Positions 6,275 through 8,105 of a DNA stretch of 8,105 bases are shown here, in pieces. Made by a program: the position numbers and the translations under genes. The stretch is taken from the NCBI GenBank assembly GCA_023451375.1, contig JAEXZS010000052.1, forward strand, positions 1-8,105, in the 5' to 3' direction. Numbering within the stretch: position 1 is the stretch's first letter; every line of letters begins with the position of its first letter. The DNA is from Pseudomonadota bacterium. Its GTDB lineage: Bacteria; Pseudomonadota; Alphaproteobacteria; Caulobacterales; Caulobacteraceae. The notes below the pieces were generated by a model that was not told the DNA's origin, did no database searches, and saw only the letters and a program-made list of their open reading frames with translations.

Positions 6275-6280
6275 CCCCTC
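6275..6280 (-). promoter_or_regulatory. Ribosome binding site fixing the kef start
   Basis: Read on the minus strand, GAGGGG ends 6 nt before ATG 6268. It decides for this start over an in-frame start at 6478, whose extra 70 residues are Pro/Arg-rich, lack antiporter similarity and run through the intergenic palindrome. Confidence 0.65.
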
Positions 6281-6380
6281 AAGCTTGAACGCCCATAGTG
6301 GGGATGGCGCAGGCGGAAAGCGAGGGGTCTGGTCCAATGGATGGGCAGCCTTTGGCTGTCCTCTCAAGGTGCGCGGGACG

Positions 6381-6460
6381 AACCCGGAACCCCGAACCCA
6401 GGAGGACATGCCGCCGCCGCACGTGCTTGACGCCGGCGGTGCGGACCTGGGTTCCGGGTT
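6381..6460. repeat. Imperfect palindromic intergenic repeat
   Basis: AACCCGGAACCC (6381-6392) is exactly inverted as GGGTTCCGGGTT (6449-6460). A second, partly redundant left arm AACCCAGG (6395-6402) can pair with CCTGGGTT (6446-6453). The centre has a further GC-rich arm, CCGCC (6411-6415) with GGCGG (6435-6439). The right flank continues as CTTCGCTGGAATGACC, which resembles the end of the short dispersed palindromes common in Caulobacterales spacers, here apparently with its own inner hairpin shortened. The similarity is from memory. TTCCGGGTTC (6452-6461) also occurs at 2461-2470 in the other repeat-rich spacer. Confidence 0.6.
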
Positions 6461-6548
6461 CTTCGCTGGAATGACCATCCTTGTGGGAGCGGCGGCCTCG
6501 GTCTGTCCAAGCCTTCTCCCGCGCGGGCGAACGGACTAAGCAGCGGGC

Positions 6549-7349
6549 ATGTCCGATCTCACGCCGCCCGCCGTCATCCTCGACAAGCCGCAACTGGCCG
6601 ACAACATCGGCGCGGTGGCGCGGGTGATGGCCAACTTCGGCCTGGCGGACCTGCGGCTGGTCAGCCCGCGCGACGGCTGGCCCCAGGACCGGGCCTGGGC
6701 CACGGCCTCGGGCGCCGACTGGGTGCTGGACGGGGTCAGGGTGTTCGACAGCGTGGCCGAGGCCATCGCCGACCTGAACACCGTCTTCGCCACCACCGCC
6801 CGTCCGCGCGAGACCCGCCAGCCGGTCCGCACCCCTCGCGAGGCGACGCGCGTGCTTTATGACGACACCGCCTCGGGCTTGAAGACCGGCCTCTTGTTCG
6901 GCGGCGAGCGGGCGGGGCTGGAGACCACCGACATCGCCCTGTGCGCCGGCATCGTCACCATCCCGATCGATCCGAAGCATCATTCGCTCAACCTGGCCCA
7001 GGCGGTGGCGATCAACGCCTATGAGTGGCGCACCCTGATCCTGGACGCTCCGCCGCCCAAGTTCCGCGACGGGGAGCCGCCGGCGTCGAACGCCCTGCTG
7101 GTCGGCATGTACGAGCATCTGGAGGAGGAGCTCGAGAACGGCGGCTTCTTCTATCCGCCCGAGAAGAAGCGTTCGATGAGCCAGAACCTTCGCGTCATGC
7201 TGGGCCGCGCCGCCTTCACCGAACAGGAGGTCGCCACCATGCGCGGCGCCATCCACGCCCTGGCGCGCGGCCGTGGGCGGGTGCTGGCCAAGCTGGCGGC
7301 GGAGCGGGCGGCGGCCTCAAGCAGCGAGCCGCCGCGCGGCGAGCGATAG
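6549..7349 (+). CDS. trmJ: tRNA (cytidine/uridine-32-2'-O)-methyltransferase, TrmJ type
   Basis: This is a cytoplasmic SPOUT (SpoU/TrmH superfamily) enzyme, likely to transfer a methyl group from S-adenosylmethionine to the 2'-OH of residue 32 in the tRNA anticodon loop. At 266 aa it has the usual TrmJ length. Motif 1, NIGAVARVMANFG (19-31), supplies the catalytic Asn and Arg. Motif 2 is FGGERAGL (117-124). Motif 3, IPIDPKHHSLNLAQAV (138-153), forms part of the SAM-binding trefoil knot. The C-terminal extension (YPPEKKRSM, then LGRAAFTEQEVATMRGAIHAL) is the one found in TrmJ and separates it from TrmL and TrmH. The tail from 250 is low complexity. The ATG 6549 start has only a weak upstream purine stretch but matches the conserved N-terminus. 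ynfA starts 9 bp after its stop. Exact target base and position remain inferred from the family. Confidence 0.9.
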   Translation: MSDLTPPAVILDKPQLADNIGAVARVMANFGLADLRLVSPRDGWPQDRAWATASGADWVLDGVRVFDSVAEAIADLNTVFATTARPRETRQPVRTPREATRVLYDDTASGLKTGLLFGGERAGLETTDIALCAGIVTIPIDPKHHSLNLAQAVAINAYEWRTLILDAPPPKFRDGEPPASNALLVGMYEHLEEELENGGFFYPPEKKRSMSQNLRVMLGRAAFTEQEVATMRGAIHALARGRGRVLAKLAAERAAASSSEPPRGER

Positions 7350-7351
7350 GG
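7348..7351 (+). promoter_or_regulatory. Ribosome binding site of ynfA overlapping the trmJ stop
   Basis: AGGG begins within the trmJ TAG (7347-7349) and lies 7 nt before GTG 7359. This arrangement suggests translational coupling of the two genes. Confidence 0.6.
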
Positions 7352-7358
7352 CGCGAAA

Positions 7359-7682
7359 GTGAAGCTGGCCCTCATCTATCCCCTGGCCGCCCTGGCGGAG
7401 ATCGCCGGCTGCTTCGCCTTCTGGGCGTGGCTGAAGCTGGATCGGTCGCCGTTGTTGCTGGCGCCGGGCGTAGTCTGCCTGATCGCCTTCGCCTGGCTGC
7501 TGACGCTGGTCCCAACGGATGCGGCGGGCCGGGCGTTCGCGGCCTATGGCGGGGTCTATATCTGCGCCTCGCTGGTCTGGATGGCGGTGGTGGAAAAGAC
7601 CCTGCCCGACCACTGGGATCTGATCGGCGGCGCCGTCTGCCTGGCGGGGGCGGCGGTTATCCTGTTTGGACCTCGCGGCTGA
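7359..7682 (+). CDS. ynfA: YnfA / UPF0060 family inner-membrane protein
   Basis: This is a 107-aa integral membrane protein, the standard length for UPF0060, with four hydrophobic segments at about 3-25, 32-51, 60-78 and 86-105. The signature AALAEIAGCFAFWAWL (10-25) and the block GRAFAAYGGVYI (57-68), followed by a D..GGAVCLAG segment (87-97), are typical. The fold is like that of small multidrug resistance proteins. Enterobacterial YnfA has been linked to efflux of cationic dyes, but the natural substrate is unsettled. The start is GTG, which gives the conserved short N-terminus. It follows trmJ by 9 bp and probably shares its message. No functional link between the two is known to me. Seven bp separate its stop from that of the convergent gene to the right. 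Confidence 0.92.
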   Translation: MKLALIYPLAALAEIAGCFAFWAWLKLDRSPLLLAPGVVCLIAFAWLLTLVPTDAAGRAFAAYGGVYICASLVWMAVVEKTLPDHWDLIGGAVCLAGAAVILFGPRG

Positions 7683-7689
7683 TCGGCCC

Positions 7690-8105
7690 CTAGCGGCGCA
7701 GGTCCAGCAGGTCGGACCAGCGCCAGGCGCCCCGGCCCAGCACCAGCTTGGCCCCGTCGGAACGATCGTCCAGCGCCAGCACGGCCAGTCCGCGCATGGC
7801 CTGGGCGCGGCATTCGGCGGGGGCGAAGGCGACCTCGACCGAGATGGCTTGGCGCACGCCGGCCAGACCCTTGCCCTCCTGGCCCCGGCTCTGCAGCCAG
7901 TCGCCGTCCCAGACCTGGATGGCCTTGCCGCCGGCGTTCATCTCGCGGTGAGCGGCCTCGATGGCGGAGCGCACCTCCATGTCGTCGCGCAGCGCCTCCT
8001 GCAGCCGCTCGAGCATATCGCAGCCGCCGCCGGATCCACCGCCGCCGCCGCCCGCGCCTGCGCCCCCTCCCCCGCCGCCGGGACCGACGCCGACGCGGGT
8101 CGCGC
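7690..8105 (-). CDS. Unrecognised protein with polyglycine linker and C-terminal domain (5' end outside window)
   Basis: The minus-strand frame stays open from the TAG at 7690-7692 to the right edge, so Met at 8016 is probably internal. At least 138 residues are visible. The first part is a glycine linker (8023-8085) of two runs of six Gly and one of three, broken only by single Ala, Ser and nearby residues. Then comes a compact domain starting CDMLERLQEALRDD, with Cys at 8020-8022, a central VWDGDWLQSRG block, a second Cys in APAEC and an ending GAWRWSDLLDL. The C..L..RLQ, VWDGDW and WRWSDL pattern resembles uncharacterised Caulobacterales and sphingomonad proteins whose C-terminal domain follows a membrane anchor and a low-complexity linker. 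This comparison is from memory and has no family name. The two cysteines and a linker of this sort suggest an extracytoplasmic domain. Confidence 0.72.
   Translation of the reverse strand, partial: ATRVGVGPGGGGGGAGAGGGGGGSGGGCDMLERLQEALRDDMEVRSAIEAAHREMNAGGKAIQVWDGDWLQSRGQEGKGLAGVRQAISVEVAFAPAECRAQAMRGLAVLALDDRSDGAKLVLGRGAWRWSDLLDLRR

Larger units (their letters stand above)
6269..6548. promoter_or_regulatory. Divergent spacer between kef and trmJ genes
   Basis: These 280 bp have no credible gene. They must hold the promoters of the antiporter (-) and of the trmJ-ynfA pair (+), although I see no convincing -35/-10 pair for either. GGGCAGCC (6343-6350) and GGCTGTCC (6354-6361) form an 8-bp stem (one G-U) with a TTT loop, about 75 bp upstream of the kef start. 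A larger palindrome occupies 6381-6460 (separate entry). Confidence 0.5.

Noticed and set aside
4736..6298. 520-aa plus-strand open frame opposite the kef gene
   Set aside because: It is the antisense shadow of a well-supported antiporter. Its composition is extremely rich in His, Gln, Asp and Arg, it has no domain, and such long shadows are expected in GC-rich genes.
6269..6478. 70-residue N-terminal extension of the kef protein
   Set aside because: The extra residues are Pro/Arg-rich, pass through the intergenic palindrome, and are not seen in KefB/C. A good ribosome site marks ATG 6268.
1..8105. A defence island, CRISPR array, tRNA, integrase or toxin-antitoxin pair
   Set aside because: I looked on both strands and found no repeat-spacer pattern, tRNA cloverleaf, transposase or integrase motif, and no small two-gene toxin module. 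The recognised genes are ordinary chromosomal families.

Overview
The window is about 8.1 kb of very GC-rich DNA with tightly packed genes. The family mix points to an alphaproteobacterium of the Caulobacterales, with Brevundimonas or Caulobacter the best guess: a DUF1491 protein, a PAS-type histidine kinase with an LGRPFEQ F-box, DUF4168 proteins, TTG and GTG starts, and short GC-rich palindromic spacers. This is judged from recognised families and composition, not from a database match.

Layout, left to right. A PAS-like sensor histidine kinase (+) enters from the left edge and ends at 1073. It converges on an exported protein of unknown function (-, 1108-1980). A 55-bp divergent spacer leads to a DUF1491 protein (+, 2036-2371, TTG start). 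A 156-bp non-coding spacer full of inverted repeats separates it from an exported S1/P1-nuclease or zinc-phospholipase-C type enzyme (-, 2528-3556). A 216-bp divergent spacer with two overlapping hairpins precedes an exported protein with two DUF4168-like repeats (+, 3773-4402). Its stop lies 3 bp from the stop of a KefB/KefC-type glutathione-gated K+/H+ antiporter (-, 4406-6268). A 280-bp divergent spacer carrying a degenerate palindromic repeat precedes a TrmJ-type tRNA 2'-O-methyltransferase and a YnfA-type small membrane protein (+, 6549-7682), which look like a two-gene operon. The right edge is filled by the C-terminal part of an unrecognised protein with a polyglycine linker (-, 7690 to the edge).

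Apart from trmJ and ynfA, the genes alternate in strand and do not form an obvious pathway. The common theme is the cell envelope: four exported or membrane proteins (the 290-aa unknown, the S1/P1-like enzyme, the DUF4168 protein and YnfA) plus the K+ efflux system. I found no CRISPR array, tRNA, rRNA, insertion sequence, phage gene or defence cassette, and no convincing new multi-gene system. The points most worth a second look are the Glu-for-Asp zinc ligand and interdomain insertion in the S1/P1-like enzyme, the 123-bp intergenic element with perfect 12-bp inverted ends, the palindrome upstream of trmJ, the mutually exclusive hairpins before the DUF4168 gene, and the duplicated DUF4168 unit.
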